This document shows, piece after piece, positions 56,402 through 63,768 of a DNA stretch of 64,000 nt. The position numbers and the translations under genes are program-made. Numbering within the stretch: the first letter of the stretch is position 1; each line of letters starts with the position of its first letter. The stretch covers positions 1 through 64,000 of the forward strand of contig NZ_JACHVU010000001.1 in NCBI RefSeq assembly GCF_014190915.1. Direction: 5' to 3'. The notes beneath the pieces are model-generated. The model was not told where the DNA came from. It did no database searches and saw nothing but the letters and a program-made list of their open reading frames with translations. The stretch comes from Mycolicibacterium iranicum. Its GTDB lineage: Bacteria > Actinomycetota > Actinomycetes > Mycobacteriales > Mycobacteriaceae.

Positions 56402-58195
56402 CTAGCAGACCGCTTCCGGCGTCGGTACGCATTCAGCGGCCGGCGCCGTGGGTTCGACCACCACCGGCGACTCCTCGACAACGGGCTCCGGCGCAGGTTC
56501 GGGTTCAGGTGCCGGCTCAGGCGCAGGCTCGGGTTCAGGTGCCGGCGCGGGCTCAGGCGCGGGCTCGGGCTCGGGTGCCGGCTCAGGTTCGGGCGCGGGC
56601 TCAGGCTCCGGAGACGGCGTGGGCGTCGGTGTCGGTTCTGCGGACGGCGTCGGGGTCGGCGTCGGCGTGGGTGCGGTCGTCGTCGGAGGCGCCGTCGTCG
56701 TGGGCGGCGGCGTGGACGTCGTCGCGGGGGGTGGTGGAACCTGCTGCGGCGCAGCCTGTTTCGTCACCACCTGCTTCGGGAGAGCCGGCCGCTGGGGCGC
56801 GGCCTGACCGACCCGCGGCGCCGGAGCGCTCGCGGCCACGGTCTCGGTCACCGTCTGCGGGGCGGGCGCCGCCGGGGGTGGGTCCATCGGCTTTGTCGCG
56901 ACCGGTGTCGCGATCTCGGAGGTACCCGCCTCGGCAGGTCCGGCCTGCCCGACCTGCGACGTCAGCACCAGGCCGGTGGCCGCCATCGCGGCGAAACACG
57001 CTGCGGCGGCGAACAGGATGCCGGGACGCCGGTACCACGCCAGCGGCTCAAGGTCAGGGCCGTCTGTGACCTCGGGCTCGAAGTGCACACCGGGGCGCGC
57101 GTAGGACGTGTCGAACGCGGGCTCCCCGGCGTCGGGGAGGTCCATGCCCTCGGCGGCGGCCAGGTCCACGGTCTCGGCAGACCACGCCAGCGCAGGCACC
57201 ACCGCCGCCACCGTCGGCGTCAGCGCGGTGGCCGGGGCGGGCACGTACTGCGTGGCCGCATCATGGCCGGCGCCACGCACCGCGACCAGCTCGGCGCCAG
57301 TGGCCGCCGCGGACTGCGCGGCGGGCACGGTGATCACCGGTCGTCGCAATGCTTCCGAAAGTCGTTGTGTGACAAGAGGTATCCGTGCTCCGCCACCGAC
57401 GGTCGCGATCGCGGCGAGGTGGGCCGGAGCGACGCCTTGGCGGTACAGCGCATCGGTCAGCGCGCCGACGAAGTCGTCCAGCGGTCCGGCGATCAGCGAC
57501 TCCAACTCCGGACGGGTCAGCCGCACGGGCCCCGTGGCGCCCCTCAGACTCGTCGCGGTGTCGAAGGACAGACGCTCCTTGGCGACCCGGCTCTGTGCGC
57601 GCAGGTCGGCCAGGGACGCCACCGCCGCCGTCCCGGTGTGATCGGCGTCGAGGTCGGTGAGCACATGCGCGAGCAGCGCCCTGTCCACCAGGTCCCCCGA
57701 GAAGACGTCCACCCGGGTGGTCGGCGCGATCGGCGCGAATCCGCTTCCCGCATTGACCAGCGTGATGCTGCTTCCCCCCGCACCGAAGTCGCACAGCGCG
57801 ATGACCCCGGAAGCCGGCAGCCCGCGGCCCGCCTGCAGCGCGGTCAGGGCGGCCACGGCATCGGAGATGACGGTGGCGTGCGGAACCGCGGCACGGAACG
57901 CGGCCACGACGGATTCGGACCAGTGCGCGGGCACCGCGACGGCGACCGCGTCCGGGCGTCGGTGTGGGCGGGCCAGGCGCGTGACGTCCTCGATGGCAGC
58001 GGCGGCCAGGGCCTCGGCCCGGTGGATCGAATGGTCGGCGAGCACGAGCGGAACGGGATCGCCGATGCGCTCCACGAAGCCGGACACCGTCAACCCCGAC
58101 GGCACCGTGACCGTCGACGGCCGCACCGTCGACCGCCCGTCGGCCACTGCGATCACAGTGGCCGTGCCCAGGGAGATGCCCAGCGAATCGCGCAT
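56402..58195 (-). CDS. Membrane-anchored Hsp70-like ATPase-fold protein with Pro/Glu/Ala wall-spanning tail
   Basis: A 597-residue protein. Residues 1-310 are an Hsp70/actin-type nucleotide-binding domain: GISLGTATVIAVADG (phosphate 1, with Ser in place of the Asp of GIDLGTT), LCDFGAGGSSITLVNAG (phosphate 2) and ATVGGGARIPLVTQRL (adenosine). There is no substrate-binding domain. After WYRRP comes one helix (390-413), then a Pro/Thr segment and PEPEPA repeats (about 528-575), ending in Cys589 and Cys597. The NBD should be cytosolic and the tail should span the wall. It follows iniC by 37 bases on the same strand, so is part of the ini operon. Confidence 0.88.
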   Translation of the reverse strand: MRDSLGISLGTATVIAVADGRSTVRPSTVTVPSGLTVSGFVERIGDPVPLVLADHSIHRAEALAAAAIEDVTRLARPHRRPDAVAVAVPAHWSESVVAAFRAAVPHATVISDAVAALTALQAGRGLPASGVIALCDFGAGGSSITLVNAGSGFAPIAPTTRVDVFSGDLVDRALLAHVLTDLDADHTGTAAVASLADLRAQSRVAKERLSFDTATSLRGATGPVRLTRPELESLIAGPLDDFVGALTDALYRQGVAPAHLAAIATVGGGARIPLVTQRLSEALRRPVITVPAAQSAAATGAELVAVRGAGHDAATQYVPAPATALTPTVAAVVPALAWSAETVDLAAAEGMDLPDAGEPAFDTSYARPGVHFEPEVTDGPDLEPLAWYRRPGILFAAAACFAAMAATGLVLTSQVGQAGPAEAGTSEIATPVATKPMDPPPAAPAPQTVTETVAASAPAPRVGQAAPQRPALPKQVVTKQAAPQQVPPPPATTSTPPPTTTAPPTTTAPTPTPTPTPSAEPTPTPTPSPEPEPAPEPEPAPEPEPAPEPAPAPEPEPAPEPAPEPEPAPEPVVEESPVVVEPTAPAAECVPTPEAVC

Positions 58196-58232
58196 ACCTG
58201 TACGTCGTCGCGGGGGGCCGAAACGTTAGGCG

Positions 58233-59720
58233 TCAGCGACTGTGACGTGCATAGTCCGCGACGATCGCCTCGGCGCTGCGCACCGCCGCCCGGCACGCCC
58301 GCGCGGTGAACGGGTCGTTGAGCGGATGGTCAGCCCGTCGACGCCACCGCTGAGCTGCGGCGAAGGCCGCGCGTGGCCCGTCGTCCTCGGCCCCCGGCTG
58401 CAGTCCGAGCCGGCTGGCGACGTCGGTCCCCGAACCGCCGATCACGCGCCGCAGCGATGCCATCTCGTCGTCGTTGAGCGTGGTCGGCCGGGACCGCAGC
58501 TGGCTGAGCAGACGCAACTCCTCGAACGCGTGCGTGTCGGCCAGCAGCGGGTCGATGTCGGCGAGGATGCGGGGCGTCGCGTAGACGGGGTTGCGTTGCA
58601 CGAACTGCCTCAGCGACAGCAGCGCGGTGTGCGCCTTGAGTAGATCGGAGCGCTGGGCGAACTGCTGGTCGATCACGTCGCGCAGTGCGACCAGCCCGCT
58701 GCGTTCGAGCAGTTCCTCGGCCAGCGCCACCGAGTCGCCGACGCCGGCGCGCAGCACCGCGATCGAGATGCGCAGCCCGAACATCCCGAACCGGTCCAGC
58801 AGCGCCGCGCGGGTGGCGGCATCAACAGGCAGTGCCGGGCTTCCTCCGGTGTCCTCGCGCACGAAGCGGTCCACCGACAGCATCGCCTTGGCCAGCTCGG
58901 CGGGGTCCATCCCGGCCAGCTTCTCCAGCGCGGCGAACTCGCGCTGCCGCAGCGTGCGCGCGGTCAACGCGAGCAGGCCGGACACCGGGACCACCGCCTG
59001 GCAGATGCCGGTTCGCTCCATCTCGGTGGTGAAGCGCTGCGCGACGTCCTTGGCCGACATCATCGCGTCGATACGGCCCGCACCGATCTCGTCGGCGCGG
59101 GAGGCGACCCCGATGACACCCAGTGCTCCCGACGAACCGCCGACGAGCTCGCCGATCTGCTTCAGCAGCGCGGTGTCGGCCGCGTTGAGCGTCCGCAGCA
59201 GGAAGACCACCGCGTCCACCCGCGGCACACCGTCGTCGGGCACCAGCAGACGCAGCGTGCGCGCCGACACGTCCCGCGACAGCGACGACGTGCCCGGGGT
59301 GTCGATGATCGTCGCGTCGACCAGCTCGGCAGCCGGCCATTCGACGTCGAGGTCCAGGACGTCGTCGGGGTCGAGCCGGGCGAAGTCGAACGTCAGACCG
59401 CCTTCGTGGGGATCCCGCGCGATGGGCACGTCGGAGCGGCGGCCGCCGCGGTGGTTGGCGGTCACCTTCGGGGTGGGTCCGTGCCGGAACCAGGTCACGA
59501 TGCGGGTGGCCTCGGTGGCGTCCGTCGGCGCGATGGTGTCGCCGACGAGGGCGTTGACCAGGGTGGACTTCCCGGCTTTGAGGGTGCCCGCCAACGCGAT
59601 TCGCATGGGCTGGTTCAGCCGGTGACCGATACGCTGCAGCTCGTCGTGGACGTCGGGGCGCTGCCTGTAGGCAGGGTCGGACCGGTAGGCGGCGATGGTG
59701 CCGCCGAGGATCGCCCGCAC
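58233..59720 (-). CDS. iniC: IniC, dynamin-like GTPase
   Basis: A 495-residue bacterial dynamin-like GTPase, similar in length to M. tuberculosis IniC. P-loop AGTLKAGKSTLVN (G45-S52), switch motif DTPG (140-143), and a G4 motif that reads SRAD (207-210) in place of T/NKxD. Helical stalk regions follow, with LDTHAFEEL-type leucine patterns. The ini genes are induced by isoniazid and ethambutol and linked to cell-wall stress and membrane remodelling. The start is GTG 59720. It is 59 bases after iniA and 37 before the Hsp70-like gene. Confidence 0.93.
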   Translation of the reverse strand: MRAILGGTIAAYRSDPAYRQRPDVHDELQRIGHRLNQPMRIALAGTLKAGKSTLVNALVGDTIAPTDATEATRIVTWFRHGPTPKVTANHRGGRRSDVPIARDPHEGGLTFDFARLDPDDVLDLDVEWPAAELVDATIIDTPGTSSLSRDVSARTLRLLVPDDGVPRVDAVVFLLRTLNAADTALLKQIGELVGGSSGALGVIGVASRADEIGAGRIDAMMSAKDVAQRFTTEMERTGICQAVVPVSGLLALTARTLRQREFAALEKLAGMDPAELAKAMLSVDRFVREDTGGSPALPVDAATRAALLDRFGMFGLRISIAVLRAGVGDSVALAEELLERSGLVALRDVIDQQFAQRSDLLKAHTALLSLRQFVQRNPVYATPRILADIDPLLADTHAFEELRLLSQLRSRPTTLNDDEMASLRRVIGGSGTDVASRLGLQPGAEDDGPRAAFAAAQRWRRRADHPLNDPFTARACRAAVRSAEAIVADYARHSR

Positions 59721-59779
59721 ATGATCGCTGGTGCTCAGGGTTCGCCGTTTCTGTCCGCCCGACTGCTGACCCTCCGAGC

Positions 59780-61615
59780 TTAGTGAGCGGGGGCCACCGC
59801 GGGGGCGTCGATCCTGTCGGCGTGCTCGATCACCTGGCGCAGGATGTTGCGCTGCCGCTCGAGTTCTTTGGTGCGGGCGTTGCGCTCGGTCTCTTCGACC
59901 TTGGCCGCGGCGAGTGTGGCCTGCAGGGACTCGTTCAACGAGCGGGTGGTCTGGTTGGCGATGTCGCGGTAGTGGTCGCGCAGTTGGCGCTGGATGCCTT
60001 TGAGCCGGTCGCGGGATTCCTTGCCGACGGTGAACGCGACGTCGTCGACGAAGCGGCGCACGTTGGTCTTGGCGTCGTTGCGCACCCGCAGCATCCGGTT
60101 CTCCATGTCCTCCTTGTAGGCCTTGCGGCCCAGGAGGAACCCGGCCCCCAGCGACAGCGGGTTGAACATGCCCAGCCCGGCGAACGAAGTCAGCATGCCG
60201 AACATCAGGATGCCGCCGTAGGAACCGCGCATCCCGGTCACCACCTTGTGACCGAACTTCAACGGCTTGGCCTCAAGCTGTGCCAGAGAACGGAATTCAC
60301 CCAGCTCGGCACCCATGTCCCGGGCGTCGATCGTGGGCATCCGCACGGCGTCCAGCCCGGCCTCCATGAACGTCCTGGCGACCTCGGCGGCCAGCGCTTC
60401 GGCGCGCTGGTAGGCCCAGACGAAGTTGTCACCGACGGCCGTGGCGACGGCGTCTTCGAGCTCGGCGCCGATCTCCGCCCAGTGCAGCGTCGGGTCCCCG
60501 GTGTCGATGACCTTCTCGGTGTGAAAAGTGATGGTGCGGAAGCGCTGTCGCAGATCGTGGTCGACGTCGGCGGTCAGGTCGGCGATGCCGTCGTTGAGCA
60601 CCTGTTGCCACAGCGCGGTCTGCTGCAGCGCGTCCTGCGCCTCCTGCTTGCGGCGTTCCAGTTCGGCGGTCAGCCGGTCCCTGGTGTGCGGGTCGTTGAG
60701 GGCGGACAGCTCCGACTCCACCGCCATCTTCAGATGTTCTGCGGCGGCGCGGATCTCGGCGACCGCGTGCTGACGGACGCGCCCCTGCTGACGGGACAGC
60801 ACCTCCTCGGAGAGGAACTTCACGATCGCCGGGAAGTTCGACTCCTCGTTGAGTTCCTTGTCGTTGAGCGCGACGGCGTGGCTGCGCAGCGTCGACGACA
60901 CCGGGATCAGCGGTGTGTCGACCCCGGCACGGCGCAGATGTCCGGTGTTGGCGTCGACGATCTCGCGCCAGTGCGGGTACAGGTCGGTCTTGGTGGCGAC
61001 CAGCACGGCCACCGGGCACACCTCGAGGGCCTGCCGCAGGAACGTCATCTCGGGTTCGGTGAACTCCTGGCTGGTGTCGCTGATCATCAGCATGGCGTCG
61101 GCGTCGGGCAGCAGGCCCAGCGTCGCGGACAGGTGCGGTTGACCGTGACCGCCGACTCCCGGGGTGTCGATGAACGTCAGCCCGCTCTTGAGCAGCGGGC
61201 TGGGCGCCGTCACCTCGACGCGCAGCACCTCGCGGCCGCCGGCCTGCGGCGCGCGCCGCAGGTCGGTGCGCAGGTCCGCGGTCGGGATGTCGATGAGCTC
61301 GGGTTCCTCGCCGTCGGGGCGGGCCACCACCAGCCGCGCCGAGGCCTCCTCGCCGTAGGACACCACGGTGGCCAGCACCGTGGACTCGTCGTCGCCGACC
61401 CGGGCCACCGGCATGTTCAGCAGCGAGTTCAGCAGTTGACTCTTGCCCTGCTTGAGCTGGCCTGCGATCACGACACGGATCTGCGGATCGCTGATGCGCT
61501 TCTCGGCGCGTCCGAGCCGGTCCACCAGGTCGCCGCGGTCCTGGGTGGCTGCGATCTTCCTGGTGTGGTCGATGAGCTCGAGGACGACCTTCTTGGGGTC
61601 GGGCGGCTGCGTCAT
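59780..61615 (-). CDS. iniA: IniA, dynamin-like GTPase
   Basis: A 611-residue dynamin-like GTPase. The P-loop is GQLKQGKS (52-59), G3 DTPG (150-153), and G4 TKTD (208-211), all intact. A long helical stalk follows (280-460), then a hydrophobic membrane-inserting paddle at about 463-496 (GSYGGILMFGMLTSFAGLGMFNPLSLGAGFLLG), and a C-terminal coiled-coil. IniA deforms and joins membranes and is part of the isoniazid-inducible response. ATG 61615 gives the expected MTQPPDPKKV beginning; an upstream ATG adds 17 unconserved residues. Confidence 0.95.
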   Translation of the reverse strand: MTQPPDPKKVVLELIDHTRKIAATQDRGDLVDRLGRAEKRISDPQIRVVIAGQLKQGKSQLLNSLLNMPVARVGDDESTVLATVVSYGEEASARLVVARPDGEEPELIDIPTADLRTDLRRAPQAGGREVLRVEVTAPSPLLKSGLTFIDTPGVGGHGQPHLSATLGLLPDADAMLMISDTSQEFTEPEMTFLRQALEVCPVAVLVATKTDLYPHWREIVDANTGHLRRAGVDTPLIPVSSTLRSHAVALNDKELNEESNFPAIVKFLSEEVLSRQQGRVRQHAVAEIRAAAEHLKMAVESELSALNDPHTRDRLTAELERRKQEAQDALQQTALWQQVLNDGIADLTADVDHDLRQRFRTITFHTEKVIDTGDPTLHWAEIGAELEDAVATAVGDNFVWAYQRAEALAAEVARTFMEAGLDAVRMPTIDARDMGAELGEFRSLAQLEAKPLKFGHKVVTGMRGSYGGILMFGMLTSFAGLGMFNPLSLGAGFLLGRKAYKEDMENRMLRVRNDAKTNVRRFVDDVAFTVGKESRDRLKGIQRQLRDHYRDIANQTTRSLNESLQATLAAAKVEETERNARTKELERQRNILRQVIEHADRIDAPAVAPAH

Positions 61616-61680
61616 GGCGTTCCTGGGTCTCGTGCCGATACGGGTGTGGGGCCGGGCGTGGTTCAACGGTAGGCGCGCGA

Positions 61681-61712
61681 ACTGGCGGGGACCGTCAACG
61701 GTCCCCGCCAGT
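61681..61712 (-). terminator. Strong hairpin between iniB and iniA
   Basis: Perfect 15-bp arms, 61681-61695 and 61698-61712, with a 2-base loop: ACTGGCGGGGACCGT and its complement. It follows the iniB stop by about 17 bases with no T-run, so it may stabilise or process the iniB mRNA or partly stop transcription before iniA rather than end it. Confidence 0.7.
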
Positions 61713-61729
61713 CGTGAGCGGACGGTGGA

Positions 61730-62773
61730 TCAGAACGCGTCCAGTTCGGTGTTGGTGTTGTTGTCCGAGGCGATGTCGGTCTCGATCCCGGTGACGTTGC
61801 CCGAGAACAGATCGGTGTTCGTCTCGTTGCCCGAGCCGATCGCGGTGTCGTTGCCCGAGCCGATGTTCGACTCGTAGCTCGAGGAGTTGTCCTCGACCGA
61901 GGACTCGGTGGACGTGGAGATGTCGGTCTCGACGGAGGTGTTGACCGAGTTGTCCTCGACGTTGTCGCTGCCGAGGTCGCCGTCGATCTGCGTGCCGCTG
62001 TTCACGTCGTTGTCGGTGATGATGATCGCGCCACCGTTGCCGCCGTCACCGCCGGCCGCGTTGCCCGAGCCGATGCCGAGCAGGCTGCCGCCGCCGTCTG
62101 CGCCACCGCCGTTGCCGCCGCTGGTGTCGACGTCGTTGAGCACCGGGGCGTCGTTGTCGGCGATGAGGTCCCCGCCTGCGGTCTGCGAGTTGTCCTCGAC
62201 CTCGTTGTCCTTGCCGACGACCACGTTGGAGCCGGACCCGGCGAGGATGTCGCCGTTGTTCATGGTGTTGCCGTCACCGAGGACGGCTCCGTCACCGCTG
62301 ACGATGTCGCCGTCGTTGTCGCCGTCGACCACCACGCCGCCGTTGGTGGCGGTGTTCGTGCTCTTGTCGCCGAAGGTGATGTCGCCGAAGCCGAGGTTGA
62401 AGGCACCGTTCTGGGCGTTGGCTCCGGCGGCCTGGTCCGGGCTGGCGATCGGGACGTTGTTGCCGCTCAGCAGGTCGGTGTCGGTCTCCGGCGCGAACGT
62501 GGGGGCGTACGACGTCTGCGGGGAGAACGGCGAGGCGAAGTTGGAGGCCAGCTGGTGGTGGTCGGCGACCGCCCGCTGGAGGCCGACGATCGGGTCGCCG
62601 CCGCCGAGGGCGTAGCCGGCCGGGGCAGCGGTCGCGGCCACCGAGGCCAGCTGCGCCGCGGTGACGTTCGGCAGGCCGGCATCGCGCAGGGCGCCGTCGG
62701 GGTCGAGGACGAACGTCTGGGCCGCGGCGGGGCTGCGGAACAGGTCGAGGATGAAGTCGATCAGAGTGTTCAT
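61730..62773 (-). CDS. iniB: IniB, glycine/aspartate/asparagine-rich repetitive protein
   Basis: A 347-residue protein. Residues 1-75 are the IniB N-terminal domain (LIDFILDLFRSPAAAQTFVLDPDGALRDAGLPNVTAAQLASV). From about 125 on, a low-complexity region repeats short GDGN, GSGN, DNDG and SGNxT units with alternating hydrophobics, ending LDAF. The pattern resembles a beta-solenoid or calcium-binding type repeat. No signal peptide is visible, so its export route is unclear. It starts at ATG 62773 with AGAAAGG upstream. It is the first gene of the iniB-A-C-Hsp70 set. Confidence 0.9.
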   Translation of the reverse strand: MNTLIDFILDLFRSPAAAQTFVLDPDGALRDAGLPNVTAAQLASVAATAAPAGYALGGGDPIVGLQRAVADHHQLASNFASPFSPQTSYAPTFAPETDTDLLSGNNVPIASPDQAAGANAQNGAFNLGFGDITFGDKSTNTATNGGVVVDGDNDGDIVSGDGAVLGDGNTMNNGDILAGSGSNVVVGKDNEVEDNSQTAGGDLIADNDAPVLNDVDTSGGNGGGADGGGSLLGIGSGNAAGGDGGNGGAIIITDNDVNSGTQIDGDLGSDNVEDNSVNTSVETDISTSTESSVEDNSSSYESNIGSGNDTAIGSGNETNTDLFSGNVTGIETDIASDNNTNTELDAF

Positions 62774-62917
62774 GGACGTGCCTTTCTGGTTCTTGGTTGG
62801 TCTGCTCGCCGGGTGTTCCGGCGTCTGGAGACAAAGTTATGGCGTCCGCCACCGCGCGGAAACGGGGCTGAGACCCAATCCCCGTCGGGGCCAGCTAGGG
62901 ATGGCCGTCCCACCCCG

Positions 62918-62934
62918 ATAGGGGATTAGGGGAT
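62918..62934. promoter_or_regulatory. TAGGGG repeat pair upstream of iniB
   Basis: GATAGGGGATTAGGGGAT holds two TAGGGG units eight bases apart, about 145-160 bases before the iniB start. The same TTAGGGGAT core occurs in front of the other IniB-type gene, so both may be controlled by one protein (perhaps IniR or Lsr2, which act at ini promoters elsewhere). Confidence 0.6.
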
Positions 62935-62975
62935 CATCGTGGGGGTATCGGATATCTGCAGCTCACACAACGAAA

Positions 62976-63006
62976 AACCCGCGCCGAGCAATGCTCGGCG
63001 CGGGTT
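62976..63006 (-). terminator. Rho-independent terminator after the second IniB-type gene
   Basis: A 14-bp stem (arms 62993-63006 and 62976-62989, loop AAT) is followed on the minus strand by TTTTTCG, a five-T run. It lies about 20 bases after the stop at 63025. Confidence 0.88.
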
Positions 63007-63024
63007 CTCGGGGGTTCGTACGGG

Positions 63025-63546
63025 CTAGTCGAACAGATCGAAGCTCGCGGGGTGGTCGGCCGCTTCCTGGGTGGCGAGCGGTTGCGCCCAGTCGTCGACG
63101 AGCTCCGTGCCGGCGGGACCGAGGTCGTCGATCAGCGGCTCGTCGAGCTGCAGCGATCCTGCCGGCTCGACCAGGTCGGCGCCGGTGAGCGCGTCGATGC
63201 CGGGGTCGACGTCGTCGACGAGCGGGTGCGTATCCGGCACGGTGTCCACGATCAGCGGCGTCGGGATGTCCTCGTCGAACGCGTCGAACGCGTCGAACGC
63301 CGCGGTCGCGGCGCCGCTGGCCCAGACGTTGCTGACGGGCTCGAACGCCAGGGAGTCCAGCCCGTGCGACGGCACCGACATCGACAGCGACTCCGACACC
63401 ACGGGGATGAGGTTCTGCACGTCGGTGCTGGTCACGTCCGTCAGGTGCGCATCGGCGATGGCCTGCGCGGGATCGGCGGCGTAGCGTGCTGCGGCATCGG
63501 GATCCCGCACCAGCGACATCACGAAGTCGAGTAGCGAATTCGCCAC
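63025..63546 (-). CDS. IniB N-terminal domain-containing protein
   Basis: A 173-residue protein. Residues 1-50 match IniB (SLLDFVMSLVRDPDAAARYAADPAQAIADAHLTDVTS against LIDFILDLFRSPAAAQTF...LPNVTA), followed by an Asp/Pro-rich, acidic region (DAFDAFDEDIPTPLIVD, VDDVDPGIDAL) in place of the Gly/Asn repeats. M. tuberculosis Rv0340 lies upstream of iniB in a similar place. It starts at GTG 63546 with AAAGGA upstream and has its own terminator, so it is a separate transcript from iniB. Confidence 0.85.
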   Translation of the reverse strand: MANSLLDFVMSLVRDPDAAARYAADPAQAIADAHLTDVTSTDVQNLIPVVSESLSMSVPSHGLDSLAFEPVSNVWASGAATAAFDAFDAFDEDIPTPLIVDTVPDTHPLVDDVDPGIDALTGADLVEPAGSLQLDEPLIDDLGPAGTELVDDWAQPLATQEAADHPASFDLFD

Positions 63547-63664
63547 GGTCCGCGTCCTTTCTCGCCGGGCTCGGTCCTGTCCCCGGCCTCATCCATGACG
63601 TCGATGCTATTCGCGTCGCCGGGATCTCGGATCGGTGCGAACCCCCGGCGACACGCCATGCCGT

Positions 63665-63702
63665 TAGGGGGTGCACCTTTAGGGGATTCGCCACACTAGG
63701 GG
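63665..63702. promoter_or_regulatory. Three TAGGGG elements in the divergent ini promoter region
   Basis: TAGGGG occurs at 63665-63670, 63680-63685 and 63697-63702, spaced 15 and 17 bases, between the IniB-domain gene and the divergent Hsp70-like gene. The middle one lies in TTAGGGGAT, as upstream of iniB. The spacing close to 1.5 helical turns suggests cooperative binding. Confidence 0.6.
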
Positions 63703-63768
63703 AACGTCCGTGGCCGCGGGGGGACGAGCCGCTATGGTGGTCACGGTCCAGACAGGAGAGACGCCGCC

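Noticed and set aside
56448..56807. Plus-strand Gly/Ser-rich frame opposite the PEPA tail
   Set aside because: It is the antisense of the Pro/Glu/Ala repeats and has no start or ribosome site in keeping with a gene.
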